A stretch of 64,000 nucleotides of DNA from Kuafuiihalomonas phototrophica (GCA_031800475.1 DAPKRQ010000263.1:26917-90916), one strand, 5' to 3'. Shown: positions 9,366 through 18,500, counted from the first letter of the stretch. Notes: a model not told the origin generated them from the sequence alone. Made by a program: numbers and translations.

Positions 9366-11456
9366 ATGAGCGACGTAAGCTGCCGGGTGTTCGAGTACTT
9401 CGACGTCGCCGCCCGGGAATACGGCTTTCCCGTCGAAAGCCTCTTGGCCGGGCTCGACATCTCACTCGACCACCTTCGAGACCCGAATCGGCGGGTGCCC
9501 TGGAGTACGTGGGCCGTGCTGTGCGACCGCCTCGAAGCGCGGATCGGTCCCGACGGGATTCGAAACATCTCGGGACAGATCAAAGACATGAACATGTCGC
9601 GCACCTTTTTGGCAGTGACGAGCTCTATACTTTCGGTAGAACGCTTATACCGAGCCGTTTGCCTTTGGCTCGCGCCTCACCTTTTTCGCCACGCCACCTA
9701 CTCGGTGGAGGTCCACGGCCCCGGGCGCATCACCATCGACATTCGGATTCCCGAGGAGCTTCCGGGGTCGGTCGCCTGGCTGCGCATGAACGAAGGCGCG
9801 CTCTGTACCATACCAAGCTTGGTGGGGGCGCCCGACGCCCAGATCCGAGGTCAATTCACCCCGCACCACGGTCGTTTCGAAGTCTTCCATCCGGCTGAGC
9901 CCTCGTGGTCCGAGCGCTTGTGGCGGCGGCTTCGGATGCGCTTCGACCCGGACTCGACCATCGACGAACTGGCCGAAATGCAGCGGGACCTTCGGTCGGC
10001 ATACGGAAAGCTGGCCGAGTCGGAGCGAGAGCTGCACCAGGTGCTGGAGCGGCTCCCCGACCCGGTTTCGGTATGGTCCGACGACGGACTCGTGTTCAGC
10101 AACCGAGCCTGGGCGGAGTCGTTTCCCGGCGGCCTCGACCCGAGGGGTCAGGGCCTCGTCCACCCGGACCGCCCCCGAAAGGAGGTTCGGCTACGGGGGC
10201 CCGATGGGGTCCAGAGGGTCTACGTGAGTCCGCCGGTCTCGGCCGTGCGCTTTCGGGGTCGGGATGCGGTCGTGCTGGTGCTGCGCGACGTGACCGCCGA
10301 GCGAGCCGAAGCGGAGAAGACGGCGCTTTCCGACCGTCTGACCACCCTCGGCACGCTGGCAGCGTGCGTGGGTCACGAGATCAACAATCCTTTGGCGTAC
10401 GTGGCGGCAAGCCTGGAGTGCATGAGCGCGGACCTGAAGCGGGACGGGTCGGTCGACCGGGCTGCACTCCAAGAGGCGATTCGGTCGGCCATGGATGGCC
10501 TCGATCGAGTCACCACGATCAGCCAGGACCTCAATACCTTCGCTCGAAAGGAATTTCGTACCGAGCCCGTATGCGTCCGCCAGGCGCTGAAGCTCGCCCT
10601 TCGAATCTGCGGCAATCAAATCAAGCACGTGGCTCGAGTACAGCTCGACGCGACCGACGACCTTCCGCCCATCGCGGCGGATGCGAGCCGAGTGAGCCAG
10701 GTGTTCGTCAACCTGGTGGTGAACGCCGCCCACGCCATGGCCGGCGGAAGTCCCGATACCGACCGCCTCACGCTTCGAGCCTGCGCGCGAGACGGCGGGG
10801 TACAGGTCGACGTGGAAGATACCGGCACCGGCATGGAGCCCTGGGTGGTCGAGCGGGCCTTCGAACCCTTCGTGACCACCAAGGGTCAACGGGGCACGGG
10901 CTTGGGTCTGGCGGTGTGCCGCAAGATCGTCGACGAGCACGGCGGCTGGATCGACCTGAAAAGCACACCCGGCGAAGGCACTCGGATCTCGGTGTGGTTT
11001 CCGGCGGCACAGAGCCTCGGCCCTTCGGTCCGTCCCGAGCGAACCCCCGAGCCTTCTCGGCAGTGGCGGGTCCTTTTGGTCGACGACGAACCCGAGCTCG
11101 CTCGGCTGGTGAGCCGACTTCTGCGCCCCCACCGGGTCGAATCGGTACCGGACGGTACGAGAGCACTGGCCCGACTCCGGGCCGATTCCGAATTCGACGC
11201 CGTGGTGTGCGACCTGATGATGCCCCGCATGAGCGGAGTCGAGCTCCATCGGCAGATGGCAGAGGTCACGCCCGAACTCGCCCAGCGAACCGTGTTCTTG
11301 ACCGGCGGCACCTTCAGCGATGACTGCGAGGCGCATCTGGCGGACGTGCAGCTGCCCTGCGTGATGAAGCCGTTTCGGCGCGATGACCTGATCCGGGCCC
11401 TCCAGCGGGTGACGGAGGTCCGTGCGACCACGAGCCCGCGGTCGCTCCTTCCCTGA
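9366..11456 (+). CDS. Hybrid sensor histidine kinase with receiver domain
   Basis: This 696-residue protein has no obvious membrane segment, so it probably senses a cytoplasmic signal. The first roughly 190 residues resemble the ligand-binding N-terminal domain of AraC/OruR-type regulators (FPVESLLAGLDISLDHL, then RVPWSTWAVLCDRLE), which is rare on a kinase. A short coiled coil and a PAS-like domain (ERLPDPVSVWSDDGLVFSN) follow. The kinase core has the H box GHEINNPLAY with the phospho-acceptor His at 337, an N box (VNLVVNAAHAM), and glycine boxes DTGTGM and GTGLGLAV. The C-terminal receiver has LLVDDEPELARL, the phospho-acceptor Asp at about 616 (VVCDLMMP) and the conserved Lys in VMKPF. The output partner is not in the window. 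The start at 9366 follows a probable leader region and is fairly secure. Confidence 0.88.
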   Translation: MSDVSCRVFEYFDVAAREYGFPVESLLAGLDISLDHLRDPNRRVPWSTWAVLCDRLEARIGPDGIRNISGQIKDMNMSRTFLAVTSSILSVERLYRAVCLWLAPHLFRHATYSVEVHGPGRITIDIRIPEELPGSVAWLRMNEGALCTIPSLVGAPDAQIRGQFTPHHGRFEVFHPAEPSWSERLWRRLRMRFDPDSTIDELAEMQRDLRSAYGKLAESERELHQVLERLPDPVSVWSDDGLVFSNRAWAESFPGGLDPRGQGLVHPDRPRKEVRLRGPDGVQRVYVSPPVSAVRFRGRDAVVLVLRDVTAERAEAEKTALSDRLTTLGTLAACVGHEINNPLAYVAASLECMSADLKRDGSVDRAALQEAIRSAMDGLDRVTTISQDLNTFARKEFRTEPVCVRQALKLALRICGNQIKHVARVQLDATDDLPPIAADASRVSQVFVNLVVNAAHAMAGGSPDTDRLTLRACARDGGVQVDVEDTGTGMEPWVVERAFEPFVTTKGQRGTGLGLAVCRKIVDEHGGWIDLKSTPGEGTRISVWFPAAQSLGPSVRPERTPEPSRQWRVLLVDDEPELARLVSRLLRPHRVESVPDGTRALARLRADSEFDAVVCDLMMPRMSGVELHRQMAEVTPELAQRTVFLTGGTFSDDCEAHLADVQLPCVMKPFRRDDLIRALQRVTEVRATTSPRSLLP

Positions 11457-11516
11457 TGCTTCCGGTTTTTTCGGGCATCGCATACTCGGGCCCGATGCGG
11501 TAGCCCGGTCGCAACC

Positions 11517-13094
11517 ATGGCCAAGGTCTACCAGCGCCTGCTCGATGGCGTGGAGCGCGCCGGAAACCTGCTTCCCCATCCGTTCTGGCTGTTTCTGATC
11601 CTGATCGGTGCGGTGGCGATCGTGTCGGAGCTCGCGGTTCAACTCGACTGGCAGCTTTCCCTTCCCGACGGCTCGGGAACGGCTGAAGCCCGCTCGCTGC
11701 TGCGACCGGAAGCGCTGGCGTGGTTCGTGCTTCACATGGTCGAAAACTTTGGCCACTTCGAGCCCCTGGGCCTGGTGTTGGTCATGCTGATGGGGGTGTC
11801 GATCGCCGAGGGTTCGGGGCTCATCACCACGGTCATGCGGCGCATCGCCCTGACGGTTCCAGCTCGGGCAGTTACGCCGGTGCTCTTCGCCTTGGCCGCA
11901 TGCGGAAACATCGGGTCGGACGCGGGGGTGGTGGTCGTGCCCCCTTTGGCCGCAGCCGTGTTTCGACAACTCGGACGGAACCCGATCGTGGGCCTGATGG
12001 TGGGCTATGTGGGAGCCACGGCCGGATTCACCGCCAACCTGATCCCGGCAGGCACCGACGTGCTGGCCGTGGCCTTGACCAATGCCGCCACCAACGGGAA
12101 CCCGGAGATCAACGTCCTCGCCAACTGGTACTTCATGGTGGTTTCGGTCCTGTTCCTGGCGACCTTGGGCACCTGGGTGACCAAGACCGTCGTCGAGCCC
12201 CGCGTGCGTCGAACCACGGCCCCCCGGCCCGACGGACCGGACGGGAGCCGGCAAGGCAGTGCGGCAGGCGGGGACAGCGACTCGTCAGCTGCCCCATCGA
12301 AAGAGCCTCGCACACCCGATCCCCGCCGCGAAAGCCGGGCCCTGGCCTGGGCCCTCGGGGCCGTGGCGGTGGGTGCCGCCGTGTGGTTGTCGATGGTCCT
12401 CGTGCCGAACGGAGCGCTGCGGTCTACCGACCCGGAGCAGTTCTGGCGCTCCCCGTTCTTCAAGGGCTTGGTGCCGATCCTGTTTTCGCTGTTTGCCCTG
12501 GGGGGCGTGGTATTCGGCCGGGTCAGCGGCACGGTCCGGCGACCGGACGACGTCCTCGACTTCATGACCGAAGCGATGCGGAGCATGGGGGGCTATATCG
12601 TCCTCGTTCTCGCGATCAGTCAGTTCACGGAGTGCTTTCAGTATACCGGACTCGACCAACTGATCGCCGTCGGAGGTGCCGACCTGCTCCGCTCGTTGGG
12701 TATCCAAGACGTTCCGATCCCGTTTTTCGTCGCGTTCATCGTCGCGGTCGCCGTGGCCAACTTGTTCATGGGCAGCGCCTCGGCCAAGTGGGCGATCTTC
12801 GCACCGATCTTCGTGCCCATGTTCCTGCAGCTCGACTACCACCCAGCCTTCACCCAGCTGCTTTACCGGGTAGGCGACTCGATCACGAACTGCGTGAGTC
12901 CGCTCTATCCCTACTTCCCTCTGCTGCTCGGTTGGGTAGGCCGCGAATCTCCCGAACAGGCCCGGGTGGGCTCGGTGCTGGCGCTGCTCGTGCCCTACGC
13001 CTTCTTCCTGCTCCTGGGATGGACCGTCATGCTCGTGCTCTGGTTCTTGCTGGGCCTGCCGGTCGGTCCGGACAGTCCGATCCGGATGCCCTGA
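11517..13094 (+). CDS. AbgT-family transporter
   Basis: This inner-membrane protein of 525 residues has about twelve hydrophobic segments. The family includes the p-aminobenzoyl-glutamate importer AbgT and the sulfonamide exporter MtrF. The opening LLDGVERAGNLLPHPFWLFLILI is characteristic, as are the re-entrant hairpin motif GNIGSDAGVVVVPPL and the late motif GSASAKWAIFAPIFVPM. A charged, Ser- and Asp-rich cytoplasmic loop near residues 240-275 is longer than usual. The gene starts 60 bases after the kinase gene on the same strand and could be co-transcribed with it. Whether this member imports folate fragments or exports antimetabolites cannot be told from the sequence. Confidence 0.88.
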   Translation: MAKVYQRLLDGVERAGNLLPHPFWLFLILIGAVAIVSELAVQLDWQLSLPDGSGTAEARSLLRPEALAWFVLHMVENFGHFEPLGLVLVMLMGVSIAEGSGLITTVMRRIALTVPARAVTPVLFALAACGNIGSDAGVVVVPPLAAAVFRQLGRNPIVGLMVGYVGATAGFTANLIPAGTDVLAVALTNAATNGNPEINVLANWYFMVVSVLFLATLGTWVTKTVVEPRVRRTTAPRPDGPDGSRQGSAAGGDSDSSAAPSKEPRTPDPRRESRALAWALGAVAVGAAVWLSMVLVPNGALRSTDPEQFWRSPFFKGLVPILFSLFALGGVVFGRVSGTVRRPDDVLDFMTEAMRSMGGYIVLVLAISQFTECFQYTGLDQLIAVGGADLLRSLGIQDVPIPFFVAFIVAVAVANLFMGSASAKWAIFAPIFVPMFLQLDYHPAFTQLLYRVGDSITNCVSPLYPYFPLLLGWVGRESPEQARVGSVLALLVPYAFFLLLGWTVMLVLWFLLGLPVGPDSPIRMP

Positions 13095-13100
13095 CCGGTC

Positions 13101-13164
13101 GGAAGGGGGCGATTCAGGTCCCCGAACCGGGTGGAAGGGGGCGATTCGGGTCCCCGAACCGGGT
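13101..13164. repeat. Tandem 32-bp direct repeat (2 copies)
   Basis: Two adjacent 32-base copies occupy 13101-13132 and 13133-13164 and differ at one base (cAggt against cGggt). A third copy begins (GGAAGGG) and then diverges. The second copy contains the small palindrome TTCGGG-TC-CCCGAA at about 13146-13159. The repeat sits just after the stop codon of the transporter and before the convergent end of the Omp85-like gene, so it may act in transcription termination or be a minisatellite. Confidence 0.75.
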
Positions 13165-13399
13165 GGAAGGGACGCGCGTGGAAGGGTCCGAAGCGCTCCG
13201 GGTCCCCATCTCGGTCGAGGCCACCGAGGTCCAAGGCACCTTTAGGCTGACCCCGCGGATTCCGCGGCTACCGAACTTCGAGCTGCGCTGGAGCGCCGAC
13301 CTCCGGGGAAGGAGTCCAGAGGTCACGCCCGAGCGGCCCACCCGATACGCCTTGGAGGTGCGGGCGGGCGGCCAGCTGTTCGGGCGGGGCGAAGCGGGA
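13163..13399 (+). other. Non-annotated stretch with coding-like composition
   Basis: The 305 bases between the transporter stop (13094) and the stop of the convergent Omp85-like gene (13400) hold no confident gene. From a GTG at 13163 the plus strand reads through a protein-like sequence (EALRVPISVEATEVQGTF, then NFELRWSADLRG, then TRYALEVRAGGQLFG) with GC-rich third positions and no stop. The frame then runs for 500 bases antisense to the barrel gene before stopping, so a normal gene with this end is unlikely. It could be the remnant of a deleted gene or a short protein with an unusual overlap. Confidence 0.3.
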
Positions 13400-14986
13400 T
13401 CAAAACAGCTGCTCCACACTCGCGCTCACGCCCCACTCGTTTTCGCCCGTCTGGGTCACGAAGCCGGTGAGCCCGTACAGGCTCACCTTGAACGCGTCCA
13501 ACAACACCGTGTGGGCCCCGATGCCGAAGGCGTTCGCCGCCTGAAAAGAACGGGCAAAGGTCTGTCGATTCACACCCTCGAACAGGGCACCGTCGTGGAA
13601 AGCACTGACTTTGAAGTAGTCGCGAAGGATCGCCAGTTGGTATTCTACGCGAAGAGATCCGATGTGCTCGGTGAAGAAGCGGTCGCCAAACAGGCCCCGC
13701 ACGTGGTCGCTGATTCGCACCTCGTCCACGAAGGATACAGTTCCGGCCAAAGACTCGGCGTACAGCCGAATCACCAACTCGTCGAGCCCAAACCCGAACG
13801 TCTTGTCGTACCGAAAGACCCCCACCCACAGGGGCCGTTCCTGAAAGGAAGGAAAAACTCTTCCTTCCAAAAGAAATCGATGCCGCCGGTCGATCCGGAG
13901 CTGGTCTAGACCGAATGCGAGGCCCACTCCGAAGGACGCCATCAGCCGGGTCTCGTCGAGGGGATCTCTGCGAGGCAGCGGGTCCTCCTCCCGAAGACCG
14001 AGAAGCTGACGGTACTGAATACCTCCGCCAAAGGACAGTCGCAGCTGCTCGATGATCGGCCACGACACGCCGACCATGGGCTCGACCTGAAGAAAGTCGT
14101 AAGAACGGATCCCCAGGTCCAGCCGCTGGCGGCTGATCAATACGGCCCCCGGTGCCACGAATGGTCTCAGGCCCTCGATCGGGGGGCTCCACCATCGCAT
14201 CCCGAACCCCCCTCGCGAAACGAATCGACGGCCCTCGGCGTCCGAGAACACGTCCTGGACCCGAAGTCCCAGCTCCGGGATCAACTCCAGTCGGTCGTCT
14301 TCGAGGAATGCCGACCGAAAGCGATACAGAACCCGGGCCGTGAGACCGTCGGGACCCTGCAGGTCCGCGTCGAAGTCGAACCCGGGCGGCAGCCACTCTC
14401 TGGAGGCGAACACATAGAGCTCGTAGCGTCCTTGCACGGGAAGCTCCACGAACCGCTCGAGAAGCCGCTCGAGCTGAACGAGCCGCCCAGGGCCGAGGCC
14501 CCCTTCCTTGTCTTCACTGACTCGGATCTCGAAGTGATCGATCTCGACGCCGAACTGCCGTTCGAGCTGGGGAAACTGGGCTTCGAGTGCCTTTCTGTTG
14601 AAAATATCTTTCGGGAGTTCGAGCGCAAGCTTCATCCCCGCCGCTCTGAGCGCATCTTGACCCGGAAACACGATGCGATCGAGCTTGCCCTCGTCGACTC
14701 GAACCTGGATGCTCTTTCCGTCGGTCGACGTCCGTACCGAAGCCAGCTCGTAGCCCGACTCCCGCAAAAACTCCAAAATTCGGCGTCGCACGGTCCGGGC
14801 GGTCTCGGAATCTGCCGCGTCGAACCGATCCAGGTCGGCGACCGCTTCGTAGACATAGTCGCTCAAGACCTGGTTGCCCTCGATCACCAGATCGGCGGCG
14901 GCTTCGGCCGACCGCGGAACGGTGAGCCCGCCGCCGACGCAAGCCGCCAGGATGGCGGCGACGGCGCTGCGATCGGCACGAGCCAT
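13400..14986 (-). CDS. Omp85/TamA-like outer-membrane beta-barrel protein
   Basis: This 528-residue protein is predicted to sit in the outer membrane. The ATG at 14986 (MARADRS) gives a signal peptide ending PRSAEA. Two POTRA-like modules follow: LVIEGNQVLSDYVYEAV with LREFLRESGYELASV, and VDEGKLDRIVFPGQDALR. The second half alternates polar and hydrophobic residues like a barrel and ends in VEQLF; a terminal Phe is the usual recognition signal for outer-membrane insertion. It is shorter than BamA (five POTRA domains) and closer to the short FhaC/TamA-like relatives. It lies 37 bases after the branching enzyme gene, on the same strand, so the three minus-strand genes may be one operon. The cargo is unknown. 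Confidence 0.75.
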   Translation of the reverse strand: MARADRSAVAAILAACVGGGLTVPRSAEAAADLVIEGNQVLSDYVYEAVADLDRFDAADSETARTVRRRILEFLRESGYELASVRTSTDGKSIQVRVDEGKLDRIVFPGQDALRAAGMKLALELPKDIFNRKALEAQFPQLERQFGVEIDHFEIRVSEDKEGGLGPGRLVQLERLLERFVELPVQGRYELYVFASREWLPPGFDFDADLQGPDGLTARVLYRFRSAFLEDDRLELIPELGLRVQDVFSDAEGRRFVSRGGFGMRWWSPPIEGLRPFVAPGAVLISRQRLDLGIRSYDFLQVEPMVGVSWPIIEQLRLSFGGGIQYRQLLGLREEDPLPRRDPLDETRLMASFGVGLAFGLDQLRIDRRHRFLLEGRVFPSFQERPLWVGVFRYDKTFGFGLDELVIRLYAESLAGTVSFVDEVRISDHVRGLFGDRFFTEHIGSLRVEYQLAILRDYFKVSAFHDGALFEGVNRQTFARSFQAANAFGIGAHTVLLDAFKVSLYGLTGFVTQTGENEWGVSASVEQLF

Positions 14987-15023
14987 CGGACCGGGTGGCG
15001 GTAGCAAAACCCAAGGCCGCTGG

Positions 15024-16529
15024 CTACGCCGAGTACGTCCGTGACGGCGGCTGCACGAAGGCGCGAAGGTCGGCACAGCGAAACCTCGGGGGTCTCGCCG
15101 CTTCTTCTGTGGCCATCCGTCGATGAAACCGCGCCGCAGCCCGGCGCACCTGCTCCGCCGCGTGTTCGCGAAAGGGCTCTCCCCGCATCAAAAACGGCCA
15201 GTCGCTGGCCTGCAGATCCAAAACGGCCTCCACCCGGGTCGAAGCCGCGGGATCGTCGGGATTCGCATGTTTGGCCCACCGCAGAAGCCGGCGGCTGCAT
15301 GTTTCGACCAACCCCTGGACCCACGCATTTTCAGCGCCGATCCAGGTCTGAAAAAACCCGCCCCGTCCCCAGCTGCTCGGCTCCGGCACGCGCACCTCCA
15401 CGGGCGCCCCGGAGCGAACGACACCAGCGGGCCCACGGACCGCGAACCCAGCGGCCAGTCCGGCCCGGACCACCCGGTCGAGCCATCGGGGTCCTTCGTA
15501 CCACCAGTGCCCGAAGAGCTCGGCGTCGAACGGCGCGCTCGAAACGGGGACGCGACCGGTGCGCGCTCGAAAGGCCTCGGCGTCGGCGGCAGCCCCTTCG
15601 ACGAAGGACCGGACGTCCCGGTCCACCTGCCGGTGGGCGTCAGCGGCCACGTAGGGTCGTTTCGGTCCACCGGTGTGGTCGGTGACCCGCCAGACCTTCA
15701 GGCCCAAGGGCCTGCGGTCGGGGGGCAAACCGCAGTCGACTCGGAGCCGTTCGCCCACCCCATCCGACCCGTCGGAGTGAAAGTCTCGGTAGGCGGGACG
15801 GGTGGGGAAACCGAAATCGGAACTCCACACCCGAAGGGCCGCTTTCGGATCTCGCGGAAAAGCCACCGGCCCGCTCGGACACTGCATCGGCGCCCCCGTG
15901 CCGAAAACGGCCTCGGAGGCGGCGTGGGCCTCCACGAAAAAGACCGGCACCGCTTCCGCTGCCAGGATGGGTTCGAGCTCCGGCGACCATGCGCACTCTG
16001 GCAACCACAGGCCGGCGGGGCGGTGCCCCATGCGCGCCCGGAACTCCGCGAGGCCGATGCGGATCTGGGCCGCCGCCAGGCGGAGATCCATCGAAGCGAG
16101 CAGCGGCAAAATCCCGTGGGAGGCGGCGGTGGTCTGAAGTTCGAGCACGCCCGCCTGGGAAAGGCGCCGGAAGACCTGGATCAGGTCACCGTCCCATCGC
16201 TCGAATCGACGGAGACGGGCTTTCCAGTCCTGGGCCAAATCGGTGTGCCCGAGGCGTTCGGCCAGCCGGACCGAGCCCTCTTGGCGTCGCACGAAGGCCC
16301 GCTGCACGGCGGGATCTTGCAGCATCGACAGCAAGGGCGGGGACACCGACCACGCCACGGAAGCGTCGAGGCCGTCCCGGGCCCACCCCTCGAACACGGT
16401 GAGGAGCGGTACATAAGCGTCGCGCACCGCTTCGAACACCCAATCCAGCGGCCACGGTGCCTCCACCTCCGGGTCCCGCACCTCCGGCAGGTGGGCATGC
16501 AACCCGAAGACCCAAACGCCTCGCACCAT
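15024..16529 (-). CDS. GH57 1,4-alpha-glucan branching enzyme
   Basis: This 501-residue cytoplasmic enzyme would introduce alpha-1,6 branches into glycogen-like glucans. It carries the diagnostic GH57 sequences: an N-terminal LHAHLPEVRDP block, the nucleophile motif GLWLPECAW with Glu at about 178, and the acid/base motif PFDAELFGHWWYEG with Asp at about 335. A C-terminal helical DUF1957 region follows (WAKHANPDDP, then LDLQASDWPFLM). These agree with the branching subfamily rather than alpha-amylase. Its ATG shares one base with the stop of the upstream DUF4912 gene (TGATG), so translation is probably coupled. The DUF4912/GH57 pairing recurs in related bacteria as far as I know. Confidence 0.88.
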   Translation of the reverse strand: MVRGVWVFGLHAHLPEVRDPEVEAPWPLDWVFEAVRDAYVPLLTVFEGWARDGLDASVAWSVSPPLLSMLQDPAVQRAFVRRQEGSVRLAERLGHTDLAQDWKARLRRFERWDGDLIQVFRRLSQAGVLELQTTAASHGILPLLASMDLRLAAAQIRIGLAEFRARMGHRPAGLWLPECAWSPELEPILAAEAVPVFFVEAHAASEAVFGTGAPMQCPSGPVAFPRDPKAALRVWSSDFGFPTRPAYRDFHSDGSDGVGERLRVDCGLPPDRRPLGLKVWRVTDHTGGPKRPYVAADAHRQVDRDVRSFVEGAAADAEAFRARTGRVPVSSAPFDAELFGHWWYEGPRWLDRVVRAGLAAGFAVRGPAGVVRSGAPVEVRVPEPSSWGRGGFFQTWIGAENAWVQGLVETCSRRLLRWAKHANPDDPAASTRVEAVLDLQASDWPFLMRGEPFREHAAEQVRRAAARFHRRMATEEAARPPRFRCADLRAFVQPPSRTYSA

Positions 16530-18415
16530 CAGCCGTCGTCGTGGGGGCCGAACTCGTGGGCGGGAATCAGAGCGCTCGAGGGACGCTCGGTTCGACCCGA
16601 CCGGCGAGGATCCGGCGCGGGTCCGGGCCCCGGTCCTCGGTGGAGCGCCTGGGGCCCCTGCCGCACCGGCGCCGACCAGGCGTCGAGCCGGGCCCGGTGC
16701 GCCACCCCCGAACGGTCTTCCTCGGCAGCGTCCGGCGGCTCGAAAGCTCCGGGTCCCTCGACCGGCCCCCCGGCGAACTGGGATGGCCAGATCGGCCCGG
16801 GGACCCGGCCCGCCGCCCCCGCGTCAGGCCCCCTCGACAGGGGTTGCCTGTCGGGAAAGACGGGTGAGGGGCCGGCGGCCGGAACGGCTGCGCCCCCGGC
16901 GGGCTCGGACCCACCGCTCGTTTCGAGCGAACCCGAGACCGGGGTCCGTTCGGCGGGCTCCGAGCCCGGCCTGGCCCTCACCCCCTGCTCGGCCGGGCCG
17001 GCCGCTGGGTGGACGAGCCCCGCCCTTCGCCCATCCAAACTCCGGAACGAAGTCGGTCGTTCCAGGGCGCGGCCCGGAAGGCCCCGCGCCGACGTCGGAA
17101 GCCCCGAAACCTCCCAGGCGCGACCCGGAAGGCCCCGCGCCGAGGTGGGCACGCGCCCCACGCTGCCGGGGCCCCAGGCCGACAGGTCGCCCTGCGGGAG
17201 AATCGGTCCGGGACCCGCCGAGGTGCCGGCGGCTCCGGGGGCCTCGAGTCTGGCCCCGACCGCGCCGGATGGCGTCCCGCCCAGGTGCTTGGACCCGTGG
17301 GCAGTAAAGGGCGCATCTGGCCGAGGACGCCGCAGATCTGGGGCCGGGCCGCGCCACCCCGAATCGGTCGAGCTGGCGCTGTCGGGAGCGTGGGCACCGC
17401 AGAGGGAGCTCGCCTCGAGCCAAGACGCCGCCTGGGTGGGGGGTTCGAAACGGGGCCCGTCCGCCTTCGATGGGTCCGCCGGACCGGGAGCCTCCACGAT
17501 TCCAGACCGGGCCAACTCGCGCTCCCCTTCGTCCGCGACCACCACCAACTGAGCGTAGAAGCGCCCCGGACCGGGCCACCGGAAGAAGTACTGACCCTCC
17601 GACGGCGCCACCGCATCGTCGATGGCCGGCATCGAATCGCACAGGGACCAGACCCGAAGCCGAGCGATGGCCCAGCGCATGCCGGCGGCAGCCGCCCCCA
17701 CGGCGTGAAGCGGGATGTTCCAGGAAACGTAGGCCCAGGTCCGATCCCGCGGCAGCAAGAGCAGGCCGTCGGCCCCGGCCTGCGGTCCTTCGAGGGGCAG
17801 CAGGGGCTCGGAGTGGGGCGCCGCCGGTTCGGAGGGGTCCGGTGCAGATCGGGCAGGCTCGTCGGCCCTCGGCGCCAGGGTGGGGGACGGCGGAGCGGCG
17901 GTCGTCGATTGTGTTGCCCTGCCCGGCTTCGAAGAACCGCCGCGCTTCACGGCCTCGGCCTCGGGCGGTTCGGCGTCGGCTGCCGCCCCTGCGTGGGACG
18001 GAGCGGAGGAAGGCGCCGAACGGCGCCCCCCATCGGCCGGCGGGGCCGCCTCAGCCTCGGCGGCTTGTTCCTGCGCACCGGTCCCAGGCGCCGGATCGGC
18101 TGCGGGCTCGGTTTCCCGCATCGTTCTTTGGTTCGTCTGAATGGACGCAGCGAGCTGAGCAGCGCGTTTCAACAGATCGCTCGGCCGAGTCCGGATCGGC
18201 CGGCGACTGAGCTGGCTCACCAACTCGTCCATGACGCGAATCCCCATGTCCCCGAGCCGAGACCGAGCCCGGCGAGCCCGGTCGACCGTAGCCGAAAGAT
18301 TCTTGCCCAGGGCCCGAAGGGTCCGCAGCGCCTGGTCTTCCTGGGGTGCGGTCACGCCGCGGACGTAACAGGCCGCGATGAAATTCGGAACGCGATCCTC
18401 TCCGATCGACAGCAT
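16529..18415 (-). CDS. DUF4912-domain protein with long low-complexity tail
   Basis: About 628 residues when started at the ATG at 18415; the start is uncertain, and one at 18247 would also keep the domain. A helical, basic N-terminus (LRALGKNLSATVDRARRAR) is followed by an Ala/Pro/Glu-rich linker. The DUF4912 domain comes next, at about residues 215-330 (LLLLPRDRTWAYVSWNIP, then GQYFFRWPGPGRFYAQLVV), a fold thought to bind carbohydrate or act in cell regulation. The last 290 residues are Pro/Gly/Ser-rich and probably disordered, with an imperfect internal repeat of PTSARGLPGRA. It is coupled to the GH57 enzyme, so a role with glucan is likely but not shown. The gene diverges from the membrane protein at 18501. 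Confidence 0.7.
   Translation of the reverse strand: MLSIGEDRVPNFIAACYVRGVTAPQEDQALRTLRALGKNLSATVDRARRARSRLGDMGIRVMDELVSQLSRRPIRTRPSDLLKRAAQLAASIQTNQRTMRETEPAADPAPGTGAQEQAAEAEAAPPADGGRRSAPSSAPSHAGAAADAEPPEAEAVKRGGSSKPGRATQSTTAAPPSPTLAPRADEPARSAPDPSEPAAPHSEPLLPLEGPQAGADGLLLLPRDRTWAYVSWNIPLHAVGAAAAGMRWAIARLRVWSLCDSMPAIDDAVAPSEGQYFFRWPGPGRFYAQLVVVADEGERELARSGIVEAPGPADPSKADGPRFEPPTQAASWLEASSLCGAHAPDSASSTDSGWRGPAPDLRRPRPDAPFTAHGSKHLGGTPSGAVGARLEAPGAAGTSAGPGPILPQGDLSAWGPGSVGRVPTSARGLPGRAWEVSGLPTSARGLPGRALERPTSFRSLDGRRAGLVHPAAGPAEQGVRARPGSEPAERTPVSGSLETSGGSEPAGGAAVPAAGPSPVFPDRQPLSRGPDAGAAGRVPGPIWPSQFAGGPVEGPGAFEPPDAAEEDRSGVAHRARLDAWSAPVRQGPQALHRGPGPGPAPDPRRSGRTERPSSALIPAHEFGPHDDG
17066..17143. repeat. 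Pair of 27-bp direct repeats, 51 bp apart
   Basis: Copies at 17066-17092 and 17117-17143 differ at one base. The 51-base period equals 17 codons, and both encode the PTSARGLPGRA segment of the DUF4912 protein tail. This looks like an in-frame duplication within a disordered region. Confidence 0.7.
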
Positions 18416-18500
18416 GCTTCGCCGACCGACCGCACCCTCTGAGGCGCTCGATGCGCGCTCGATGTTGTGTCTCGCCCGGCGGTGGGAAAGGCTCGCGGAG

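Noticed and set aside
7631..9898. A 755-codon open frame overlapping pbpC
   Set aside because: It is out of frame with pbpC and the kinase and has no recognisable domain.
11720..13909. A 729-codon open frame on the plus strand
   Set aside because: It overlaps the AbgT-type transporter in another frame and then runs antisense to the barrel gene; the translation is Arg/Pro/Gly-rich without family motifs, as expected of GC-rich shadow frames. Only the short segment at 13163-13399 is noted separately.
15123..17552. An 809-codon open frame on the plus strand
   Set aside because: It is antisense to the GH57 and DUF4912 genes, whose motifs are clear. The composition is typical of a shadow frame.
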